Shown here piece by piece: positions 1 through 9,323 of a DNA stretch of 64,000 bases (position 1 is the stretch's first letter; each line of letters starts with the position of its first letter). The translations under genes were made by a program, and so were the position numbers. The notes beneath the pieces were generated by a model. That model was not told the DNA's origin, made no database searches, and saw only the letters and a program-made list of their open reading frames with translations. The stretch is from Hibiscus mutabilis (Eukaryota; Streptophyta; Magnoliopsida; Malvales; Malvaceae). The stretch lies in the NCBI GenBank assembly GCA_019671005.1, contig CM033723.1, positions 17,561,254-17,625,253 on the forward strand. The letters run 5' to 3'.

Positions 1-456
1 GCATATGGGGGAAGGAGGGAGATTATGGAGATGGTGGCACCTGCAGGGCCAATGTACCAGGCTGGGACCTTGAGTGGGAATCCATTGGCAATGACAGCTG
101 GCATACAGACCCTTAAGCGGTTGGAAGCGCCAGGAACATACGAATACCTAGATAGGGTCACTGGAGATCTTGTTCAAGGAATTCTAAATGCCGGAAAGAA
201 GACAGGACATTCAATTTGTGGAGATTATATTAGAGGGATGTTTGGGTTTTTCTTCGCAGAAGGGCCCGTTCACAACTTTGATGATGCAAAGAAGAGCGAT
301 GGAGCAAAATTTGCCAGATTTTACCAAGGTATGCTTCAAGAAGGTGTTTACTTTGCACCTTCACAGTTTGAAGCCGGGTTTACAAGCTTGGCACATTCCC
401 CTGAAGACATTCGGAAGACGATTGCAGCTTCCGAGAAAGTTCTAAGCGAGATTTAA
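1..456 (+). CDS. GSA: Glutamate-1-semialdehyde 2,1-aminomutase, C-terminal part
   Basis: This is the 3' end of a plastid PLP enzyme that converts glutamate-1-semialdehyde to 5-aminolevulinate for chlorophyll and haem synthesis. The frame is open from base 1, so the methionine at 25 is internal and the 5' exons and the PLP lysine lie outside the window. The visible 151 residues are about the last third of the family's usual length. Recognisable stretches include AYGGRREI near the start, YQAGTLSGNPLAM (about residues 19-31) and SQFEAGFTSLAHS near the end, and the protein stops at AASEKVLSEI as the family does. The frame has no breaks, so this looks like a working gene. A second, diverged copy of its last 95 bases follows directly downstream. 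Confidence 0.93.
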   Translation, partial: AYGGRREIMEMVAPAGPMYQAGTLSGNPLAMTAGIQTLKRLEAPGTYEYLDRVTGDLVQGILNAGKKTGHSICGDYIRGMFGFFFAEGPVHNFDDAKKSDGAKFARFYQGMLQEGVYFAPSQFEAGFTSLAHSPEDIRKTIAASEKVLSEI

Positions 457-485
457 GGCATCTATTGCAGTTTCTAGTTTCATCT

Positions 486-580
486 TCGCAGTTTGAAGCT
501 GGATTTACATGGTTGGCACATTCTCTCAAAGACATCCAAAAGACGATTTCAGCGGCCGAGAAAGTTATTAGCAAGATTGA
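486..580 (+). repeat. Duplicated 3' end of the GSA coding region
   Basis: This stretch repeats bases 361-456 with roughly 80 percent identity. It encodes SQFEAGFTWLAHS followed by DIQKTISAAEKVISKI in an open frame. It lies 30 bases after the GSA stop codon, so it is either part of the 3' UTR or an alternative last exon. The copy has several replacements (S to W, PE to LK) but keeps DIQKTI.AAEKV, which is closer to the usual family ending than the first copy. No splice signals that would join it to the main frame are convincing. Confidence 0.8.
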
Positions 581-1434
581 AAGTAGGTATAGCAGTAACT
601 TTTTGACAGTCTTGAAATTCTTTGTTCTGCCCTTTTGGTCTTCCTTTCCTCTTGCATGATTGAGCTTCTTTGCTATCGAATTAAGGTTATTTTGTTGTTT
701 GTTTCTTGGATAAAGATCTGTAGTAAGTCTCCTGTTTCTCAGAATCTGTATTTTTACTTATAAACCATTTATATCTTGGTAATGTATGAGTCAATTTTTA
801 GGCATTTGAAGCTTGTTTACAACCTCAGCTGTCATTTCTTTTCAGCCAAATCTTTTTTGGAATCTTTCTCAAGTGTAATTACCAACACAGGTCGGACTAA
901 ACCTGAGTTGGTTCATGATAATGGGTTTGGAGCTGAAATCTATTGTCTGCAACATGTTATCTCAATTTAAATTCAGACTCGAGCATTAAAGGTCGAATTT
1001 GAAATTGAATTCATGCAACTTAATTAAACCTAATCAGAGCTCAAGTTAGGTTTGAAGACTCGAATTTTGAGTCGAACACTTCTTACAACTTGAGCTTGGC
1101 TCGATTATCTATTCCCTAAACTTTCCTAATAAAATTCATGGCATGCATGAAAATGCATGTTCTTCCATATCAGGCGGAAATAAAAACATGGCCTCTTTAT
1201 ATGTTCATCATAATTTAAGCAGCATGTTCATCAATGATAATGATGAAGTTTGAATTACAGCTATCAACTAGTTTTTTAAAATTTTTATGCAAATAGAGAA
1301 AAACCCTCCACCTCAATATTGAATTACTTATAATACCTGTCGGAAATGAGAAAATATATTATGGGTCCTTCCTGTTGCTTTATTCGTAGGACCAACAAAT
1401 AAAAACTATTCATTTCATTATTTTTTTGTATAAT
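581..1434. other. Downstream non-coding region
   Basis: AT-rich DNA downstream of GSA. The first part is likely 3' UTR. Around 970-1100 it is rich in TCGAA/TTGAA-type words (CTCGAGC, GTCGAATTTGAAATT), a texture seen again near 59640-59830. No coding region or RNA gene is recognisable. Confidence 0.5.
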
Positions 1435-1435
1435 C

Positions 1436-1522
1436 TTTTTTACCAAGTGAATCTTCACTCATATTTACTGTAAATCAAATTTAAAAACAATTTTCACCAA
1501 GTGAGGGTTCACTTGGTAAAAA
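1436..1522. repeat. Short inverted repeat with three ACCAAGTGA words
   Basis: A perfect 15-base arm TTTTTACCAAGTGAA (1436-1450) is matched by its complement at 1508-1522. The right half also contains its own small hairpin, ACCAAGTGA against TCACTTGGT with a four-base loop. It resembles a tiny foldback or MITE remnant, but no target duplication was established. Confidence 0.6.
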
Positions 1523-2480
1523 TATTACATGAAAAAAATTAATAAAATTGATGATTTTTATTAGTTGGTCCATGGATGACGTGGCGAGAAAGACCTATGA
1601 TATAATTTCTCCATCGGAAAGACCATATCAAACTGTGGTTCACCTATACACCGGCTACCATTTATAATTAATTTAAATCTACAAGGAATCCATTTGTTGA
1701 TTTATCTCAAGCAGTTTACATCTTCTTCTCAAAAGATATGTTTGATAGATTATGCAACGCCGTCCTTCTTATAGCCTATGATCTCATCTTTCATTTTTGA
1801 CACTCAATATGTGTCTCCCTCGTCATGGATTATTGTCACAGTTATTCGCTATGCCTACTCTACCTACTGAAACGCTCAGTATAAAATCGAATAACCGAAG
1901 GGTCGCTCTGATATCATTTTTCACGACGTCATTATCTTTTCTTAAAAAACATATCTACCAAATATATATGTGCACACTTTCTATTTTTTTTTTTCATTTA
2001 TATGGAGGTGATCCTTGTCAAGTAGTTGATGTCTCTTAGTTGAGCAACTCAAAACTTAAATGAAAATAAAGAGTTCTTAAAATTCGAAGATAGTAGTCCT
2101 ATTACTTGGACTTGAATATATATGTCAATTTATTTGACACGGATATATTTAAAGTTTTAAAAAGTTGTTTATATAAAACGGATCATATTACCATAATTAT
2201 GTCTAAATATGCATAGAGCATCTATTTGAAATAAATATTTTTTAATAAATCTTCATTCTAATCTTAATCCTACCTAAAGGAAAAGGGAGACTTTAAGGGA
2301 AAGAAGGAAGCTTGATCAACCGGTCAAATGTGCTTGTTCAATTTAAAATAAATATTTAAAGTAAAGAATAGGAGCAACGAAAGATAGTGTTATGAGAAGA
2401 TACAAGATAGAGAATACATGTTTTTAGCTTTTGTGAGATATGGTTGTGCCCTAAAATGCATTACTAATGCAAAAGCTTAA
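1523..2480. other. Intergenic region without recognised genes
   Basis: AT-rich sequence with short chance open frames only. The longest frame (about 80 residues from 1797) has no recognisable family features. No repeat boundaries or RNA genes were identified. Confidence 0.4.
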
Positions 2481-2488
2481 ATTATTAT

Positions 2489-4040
2489 GTGGTAAATTAC
2501 ATCATATACCATCAAACTGTTGATGTTACTTCATTTTAACCACTAAACTTCTAATTGGTCTAATTTTAACATTAAACTTTAGTTTTAGGCTCAATCATAC
2601 TACCCAGTCTTTAAAATCAAAAAGGGTTATGACATGTACATCATTTTTCGTTATAGCGCTGATGTGGACCATTTAATATTATTTTTTCCGCGTAATTATT
2701 ATTTTAAAGAAAAATAAATTATTTTTAGTGATAAAACGAAGGAGGTCCAATAAGATTCCCCTTTAAATCCCTTAAACATAGTGGGATTTAAAACATAGTG
2801 TCATAGTCAATGGAAAAATCCTTCGGTTGAAAATTTTTAAATCAAAATTACCAAAACATCTAAATAGTCTGTTTCACACCGCTACTCCTTGTTTATTTTA
2901 TACTGAAGATGTCGATGAGATACTATTGTATCACAAGGACTGCATACGTTAACCGTGTTTGGTAGAATCAGACAATCAATTACTAATGGTCACTCAAACA
3001 TTGAATACCAAAAGCACTTGTAAGAAGGAGAGGAGAGGACGACGCATGCCTATTAATGTATTTTTAAGCTGTTACATTTCAAGTTTTCAAGATCCAAACG
3101 ACTAAAGATATAGTGTATATAACAAAATTAATTGATTTGCGTAATCAGTCATTATTCTTGAAAAAAAAAAGAGATGTCTTGTACTGAAAAATTCCAATAA
3201 ATTTGATAAGAATTGCATTTATTTCTTATAAGTGTTTGGTTATAGAGGTTTTAAAAGATATTTATTTGTTTGTCGTGAAGTCGGTGTTTATCACCTTGAC
3301 TATGAAAATATTAGACTATGCGTTTCATGTGTCGATATTCACCAAATATCTAATCTGTTATCACCAAATACCAAATAAAACTCCTTTTGAATCCCTAGAC
3401 GTAGTTTATGTGACACAATGAAAATGATGTTAATGATGAACTGAAAACAATGACAAATCTGACAAATAAATTCTTGGTTCAACAAAATTTCTTCAAAAAA
3501 ATTTTCAACGATTTTTTTTAACAAAAGGTTTTGATTTGAGAGACTATTCAGTTGCTTCAGTAATTTTGATTTGATAATTTTTCAACATTTTTTCACATAC
3601 ACTATGTTTTATGGATTTAAATGAGGGATTTTTTTATAACTACAACGTTTTGTCATTAAACATAATTTATTTTTACTTTAAAATAATAATTATGTTGGAA
3701 AAGTAATATTAAAAGGTCCACAACCGCAATGATACAAAATCAGAATATTCCTTAGATTAAATTTTCTATCCAAGAAAAGAATATTCTATGTTCACATAGG
3801 TCAAAATGGTTGGATCTTCTAGAATCCTTCATAGATCGGGCTAAATCTAGTGGTATCTTCAAACCCAAAATCTCTCTCAAAACCTCTTGGGTAGAATGAT
3901 ATGATTGAGCCTAAAACTAAAGTTTAATGTTAAAATTGGATCCATTAGAAGTTCAGTGGTAAAAATGAGTCAATGCCAATAGTTTAGTGGTAAAAACGAG
4001 TCAACGACAATAGTTTGATGATATATGGTTTAGTTTACTC
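2489..4040. mobile_element. Non-autonomous TIR DNA element, copy 1
   Basis: A 1.55-kb element bounded by long imperfect terminal inverted repeats. The left end (2489 to about 2610) and the right end (about 3900-4040) are reverse complements over more than 100 bases, including TTAACATTAAACTTTAG and GGCTCAATCATA. Flanking 8-mers ATTATTAT (2481-2488) and ATTACTAT (4041-4048) form a target duplication with one mismatch. The right TIR carries an extra internal duplication of about 35 bases containing GACTCRTTTTTACCACT. The interior has no intact frame and no transposase was recognised. The second half is repeated at 15621-18293. Long TIRs and an 8-9 bp duplication fit a Mutator-like family, but hAT cannot be excluded. 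Confidence 0.72.
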
Positions 4041-4048
4041 ATTACTAT

Positions 4049-5642
4049 AATATTTATTTATTTATTTATTTATTTTAATTTCATTAAATATATAAATGAT
4101 AGTTCGGATGGCTACAATTACAAGTTTTCTTTATGTTTTAAATCTAGTGTTACAATAAAATTATCTTTGTAACCTAATATAGATAAGCCGTAAAAAATAT
4201 TGTAGTCACGAGATCCATTAATTGATTGAGTAGTCAATGATGCTTGCGTTGTCCTATCTTATATAGTAAGTATCCTAACATTTTTCTTGAAAATATAATA
4301 TATTTCTACTTAATTAGAAATATTGCAGCCACAACTTATCATTATTATTTTATTTGAATTAAAAGAAAACTAGAGGTTTGCTTTAACCCTATGCTTTTTT
4401 CTTGAGTTTCATTTTTTTTCTTACTCATTTGTTTAACCTTTGATTAATGTTGTTTTTCTTACCCACATCAATTTTATAATCAAATCTTTATTTAGCTCTG
4501 GGGTTTAAAGTAAGATTTACTTTGAAGCCATGGTTGGATGCGGTAGTCAAACTGAAGAATTTGATCTAGGAGACGAAATAAACCTCTTCCATACTGTTGG
4601 ACCCGTAAATCAGATGACAAGAGGCGGACTAGGGAGTGATCGGCATAGGGAACAATTAAGATCAAAGTTGTGGACTTTCATGGTAAGATGCATGTAAAAA
4701 AATTATTTAGATTCGAAAGCTAGTTTGGATAATTACTTCAAGTAAAAACCCACGATAAAGGCTAGAAAGGTGTCGTTTGTGAAGCTTAAATTGAAAGACA
4801 GTACACATCAATCGCGGAAGAGTTAAAGAGCAATGTGCACAACAATACAAGCAAAAAAAAACTAGCATACGGGAGTACATGAAGGCAAAATTGTTTAAAA
4901 ATTCTTACTCGTTGATTATACAATGAAGTTATATAAGAACTTTCGCTTGTTAAGTGGAAAAGTGCACCTCTAAATTTAACAATTTTTCTATTCGAGTTGC
5001 GTTGAATAAGAGTAATAAATAAATGATGTATCATTATCTAGCAAAATTTAATCGGTCTATCGAGGATAAGAAGGAAATGGTTCAATTATTCAACCTTGAA
5101 GATACATAGGAATATGATTTAATTACTTTTTTTCCGAACAAAAATATGATTTAATTACTGAAAAACGTGTATGATCATTCAGAATTTGAGTATCGTAAGT
5201 GAAGGTTGAAGAGAAGTTGTGATAAAGATTGTGTTTGAGGTGATGTTTGGATTTTATGGACAAGTCGTGAAGTGGTTTGGGCTCATGTGTGCATCGATAT
5301 AATCTTGAGATCTATGATTTGAATGTTTGTTCTATCGAGTTTTGAGATGAGTTGTATACATGTATGGTAAAATAGTGTGAAGATTATTAGTGTAGCGCAG
5401 TGAAAATGTGGGTTATCGTCTATGATGATGTGGAACCGAGATCCTTATATTGCAACAGATCTTTTTGGAAGAACCATTTTAAAAAAAATCCTTGAGGGCT
5501 TGTTAGGGTTTTTGTACAACTATTCGTTGAAATTAAGTGGTTGGGTTTGAAGAGAATGTCGAACCTTCGAGGATAGTTAGGTAAGTTTTGATCTCTAGTA
5601 AGAGTTCGTAAGCGACAACTATTTTTGTTTGCAATCAAGTGG
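4049..5642. other. Unassigned region
   Basis: No gene is confidently recognised. The part from about 5050 to 5642 may be more of the chromovirus-like 3' internal region, since it leads directly into the left arm of the inverted repeat and has a similar base texture, but no protein match is visible. A 55-codon frame at 4530-4697 is listed separately. Confidence 0.4.
4530..4697 (+). other. Unrecognised 55-codon open frame, possible exon
   Basis: ATG at 4530 opens a frame with a more protein-like composition than its surroundings (MVGCGSQTEEFDLGDE at the start, REQLRSKLWTFM later). The sequence after TTCATG reads GTAAGATG, a good splice-donor match at about 4683. No family is recognised and no partner exon was found, so it could be a captured or orphaned exon or chance. 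Confidence 0.2.
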
Positions 5643-6250
5643 CTCGAGTAGTGAAATAACATGGTCATGAGTTAGCTTTCGCTCAAGTTGGGCGTGAGTT
5701 CTAGTAAAGTGAAGTGCTAATTCTCGTCTTGGTTGGTCGAGCCGGGAAAAAGGGTTGTTTTTACAAGATAAATAGATAGTATAAGTCGATTTTCGGAGTT
5801 TGGGTTGTTCTTGAAAATGTTTTGTCATGGTGTAAATGATAGACAGTGAGTGTTCCTAATAGTATATCTTTGAGAAGGTGTCGCGTTTCGGGCACATATG
5901 AGATTTGAGTTCAAGAGGTTTGAATCGCGGGTGATGGTAGAGAGGATTATTAATTGAGATGAAACACGTCTAAAGTGAGTTCCGTAGGTTGATGTCTATA
6001 CAATATTGTTTGAGGTTATCTGTGGTTGATCTGCTTTAAGGTTCAATGTAAGTGTTGTTCGATTGATTGGAAAATGAATAATTGGGAATTTGTAAGATGA
6101 GTGTTGAGGAGTCCAGTGCGATGAGCTATGACGAAGGAAGTTTTGTAGAGTAATTTCATAACCAAAGTAAACGTTGTGAGATGGGTAATGGATGGATCTA
6201 AGATAGTTGCATATCTTCCATTCGTTTAGTTTCGAGGATGAAATTTTTTT

Positions 6251-6262
6251 AGGAGGGGAGAG
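6251..6262 (+). other. Polypurine tract, left LTR
   Basis: Purine run AGGAGGGGAGAG directly before the LTR start TGTAATG. In Ty3/gypsy elements this primes plus-strand DNA synthesis. The mirrored tract on the minus strand is at 11067-11079. Confidence 0.8.
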
Positions 6263-7210
6263 TTGTAATGACCCGAATTTCCAAGTCAACAATTTGAGCG
6301 TTGACCTGAGTTATGAACCTTCGTCTTGATTGGAGTAATTGGACCCATTGGGCCAAGTTTGGGCTTTGTTGGATGAGTATTGAACTTTGTGGGTTTGGAA
6401 ACTGGCCATTTTGTAAAAAAGGAGAAAGTAAAGGGTTTTATGAGGCAATTATACCTTTTTCCATGTAAAAGTTAAAATCCCCTTGGGTTTTCTTGGCTAT
6501 CACGTGGGAAATGGAACATGGTGATATCACCCTCTTCCACTCTTCATCTTTCCCAAACACCCTCATTTTCTCTCATCCTCAAACCCCATTTTCCAAGCTT
6601 AAAGGTTCAAGCTTTCTACACCATTTACTACTTCCGAGATTCAAGATTGAGATATGTTAGTCTCCTCTTCAAGGGCTGCAAGAAAAGTATACTCTTGAGG
6701 TATAAATATGAGTTCTCCATTAATGGGTTTTTGGAGGGGATAAAGCTTTTGGGGCTTCTCCCACGTTTTTAAGTTTGTAAATATGTAGACAAACCTTCTC
6801 CTAGCTTTTGGTTTAAGTTTTGATTCGTTTCCTTGGTTGTGAAGTATAAAGGAGGTGTCTTGGGGTTCTTCCAAGCTTGTGTTGAGAGAGAGAAGTTGAA
6901 GAGTCTTTGTTAGAGAGCTTAAATCAGAGATTTGTTGCTAAAGGTCAATATATCTCTGACTCTTTTGATTCTTGAAAATCATAAAGTGATAGATTTGCTT
7001 GATGTTGTGGTTTATGATTGCTAGTAGGGTGTTGGGTAGCTTAAAGCCTTGTTAATGGTGAAATTTGGATTAGTTGTTAATAATGTGTAAAAATGGTAGG
7101 AAACCACTTAAACCACATCTCATAACTTGTAGGTTCAATTTGGGGTTTTTCCATGAAGGTTTAGGGGTGTTAGGGATAATTTATGAGCTCCAAAATTTGA
7201 TTTTTAGGCT

Positions 7211-7530
7211 CATGTACCGATACAGGATGAATCGGTATCGGTAACCCATGTATCGTGTGATGAACTCAAGCAATTTTTGAAAGGTGTATCGGTACGGGCT
7301 TAGGACGTATCGGTACCACCTTGTTCTAGCAAATTCCAGTAGCAAAAAGGTGTATCGGTACGCTTGGGAATGTATCAGTACCAAATGGGTATCGATACAC
7401 AAACCTCATGTACCGATACGGGGTTTGTTTAAACCCCTTCTGCATGTAAAGTCGTGTCTCGGTCCGCATAAGGTGGGTATCGGTACCCATAGAGGTGTAT
7501 CGGTACACTTGGGTTGGTATCAATACCCAC
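7211..7530. repeat. RTAYCGRTAY decamer array 1
   Basis: About ten near-palindromic decamers of the form GTATCGGTAC or GTACCGATAC occur in 320 bases, for example at 7214, 7286, 7351, 7411, 7477 and 7498. Spacing is irregular. Variants such as GTATCAGTAC and GTATCAATAC differ at the central CG. The array lies inside the left LTR; overlapping open frames that spell YRYR are a by-product of the repeat. Confidence 0.85.
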
Positions 7531-8010
7531 TAGGCAATCTGCCCGAAAAATGTGTTATGAGTTCGAGGGGCTTATAATTTGAGGACTATGGTCCAATGGG
7601 CTTCTATGGTGGTAAAATAAATTGTAAAACTGAAAATGCGAGATTTAACCCTCATAGATGGGTGTAACATGTAATAACTTAGTAAGTAATGAATCCAGAT
7701 AATCATGTTGGTTAGTATTATGCCTTGGGGCATTTGTGATGGCTTGGCTTGGTGCCACTTACCTCTTGGTGGGGTGTATGAATGCTCGGGGAGCATGCGT
7801 TACCTTATGTGTGGTAGAGGAATCCGGATGTCCTAGAGTCAGTACTACGGTACTTATATAAGGGGATTTGTACTTCAGGCTGAGTGATCAAATACTTCTG
7901 ACGTACCCACGGGCTGAGTGATATGGGTGCTATTAGAAACCTGTCAGTGGCTATGGTATCTAGATAAGGTAATAAACTTGATAGGCTGAGTTAGCTCGAG
8001 TAACCTGATA

Positions 8011-8831
8011 ACTTGGATAAGGGGATTTGTACCATGTTTAAAGATAACTTTTTATTGTTCGTAAAATGTTGAAAATGACAGTGAATGCGAGGATTGGGGG
8101 CGGCATAGCATGTTCCGTACTAAAGTGCATTGTGGTGGGAATGTTGTGATTTGATTATTAATGATTGTATCATGTAGAATGTTATTTCAAGAGAGGAAGT
8201 AGAGAGTCAAAATTCCCTACAAAAAACACTCACTTTCTAGAAAAATATCCTAGCTTTAAAGAAAGAATGAAATTCATGTCACATTGAGATGCTTAGTTAA
8301 GTCTATTACGATGAATAATTTGAATGAAGTCTTGTGGGATATTCCTATAGACTTGGGTCATATTCTTATGGAATATCAAACCATGAAAAAAATTTATTCC
8401 TTTTACAAAAATGGTAAGAAGTAAACTTTATCTCTTTTAAAAGATGTGAAAGGAGTTGTTAATGCTTATAAAGTAGAGAACTTAATGGGTTTTTATTGGT
8501 TGAACAATTTGAGTTTGACTATGAAGAATAAAATCTAGTGTAGACCTTGATGAGTAAGATTGTGACTAGTGACAAGATTTAAGGATCTCTTAAACAAGCA
8601 CCATAAATTCAATATGTGTTGAGTTAGTTAATAGTGATATGACCCAAACTTACCACTTATAAGAAGTATTCAACACGTTATTAATTTGGTATCAAGTGTG
8701 TAACCATCCATACGTAACTTAGACATTACAACCTAATCTTGGTGTTCACATTGATATATGAAGTGTTAGAACATTTTATTGGCATTAATATTTTCAAGAA
8801 AACATTAATAAAACCAAATTCATTATGATTT
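8011..8831. other. Spacer of the inverted repeat, left part
   Basis: The first 200 bases may be the rest of the left LTR (they repeat the phrase GATAAGGGGATTTGTAC). From about 8221 the sequence is unrelated to the arms and contains only short broken frames. No protein family was recognised; it may be remnant retroelement DNA. Confidence 0.4.
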
Positions 8832-8839
8832 AAAGATAT

Positions 8840-8976
8840 TGATAATAGTCAACAATCTCTAGAGCAAGTGGTTAAAAGCTCTCAGTTGACACCTTCCTCT
8901 CCCCCTAGGTTGTGGGTTCTAGACCCATTAGGAGCAAATTTCCCCTTCCTATCCCCCATGTAAGAATTGTTCAAAA
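8840..8976 (+). mobile_element. tRNA-derived SINE
   Basis: A 137-bp element with an RNA polymerase III promoter. The A box TAGAGCAAGTGG is at 8860-8871 (one mismatch to TRGYNNARNNGG) and the B box GGTTCTAGACC at 8915-8925. The tail ends in an A run. It is flanked by perfect 8-bp target duplications AAAGATAT at 8832-8839 and 8977-8984. The layout is that of a plant SINE inserted into retrotransposon DNA. It is too diverged from a cloverleaf to be a tRNA gene. Confidence 0.82.
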
Positions 8977-8984
8977 AAAGATAT

Positions 8985-9323
8985 AATTTATAGCATACTT
9001 TACCATACTCGAGGTCACATAGCCTATCGAGCTCACTCAGCCCATCGAGTTAGTTCATACCGTACCCTGATCACTCATCCATCGAGTACATAAGCTATAA
9101 TATATAGCATCCACACAATATACAAAATATATCCATACATCATCTACATAATGGCTAACGAAGCCCTACTTTACCTGTGCTCACCAGTCGTCAGGTTGCT
9201 CGTGTTCACACAGTCATCGGGTTAAATAGACTATATCCAGATCATCACCATAGTCACAGATACGTTATAGACATACTTGGATCACATTAGCCACAAGTAG
9301 TCTTTACTTGAGGTCACTCAGCC
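8985..9323 (-). mobile_element. Inner extension of the right-arm LTR
   Basis: The sequence continues the minus-oriented LTR of the right arm beyond the part shared with the left arm. It contains repeated phrases such as CTCACTCAGCCCATCGAG and CCTATCGAG, also found at 9310-9370. The outer boundary toward the SINE is not resolved. Confidence 0.5.

Larger units (their letters stand above)
5643..8010 (+). mobile_element. Chromovirus-like 3' end and LTR (left arm of inverted repeat)
   Basis: This arm holds the end of an internal region, a polypurine tract AGGAGGGGAGAG (6251-6262) and the start of an LTR, TGTAATGACCCG, at 6264, in plus orientation. The lead-in GAGGATGAAATTTTTTT is the usual end of plant chromoviruses. 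The arm is the reverse complement of 9324-11687 over its whole length with modest divergence. No coding frame survives. The inner end of the LTR is not clear; sequence to about 8220 may still belong to it. Confidence 0.75.

Noticed and set aside
3203..3421. 72-residue frame in the TIR element
   Set aside because: The homologous stretch in copy 2 does not keep the frame open, and no domain is recognisable.
7181..7577. YRYR-rich frames on both strands (also at 9757-10068)
   Set aside because: They arise from the palindromic decamer arrays; the same pattern in several frames and strands argues against a protein.
8860..8925. tRNA gene
   Set aside because: A and B boxes are present but no cloverleaf can be drawn and target duplications show a SINE.
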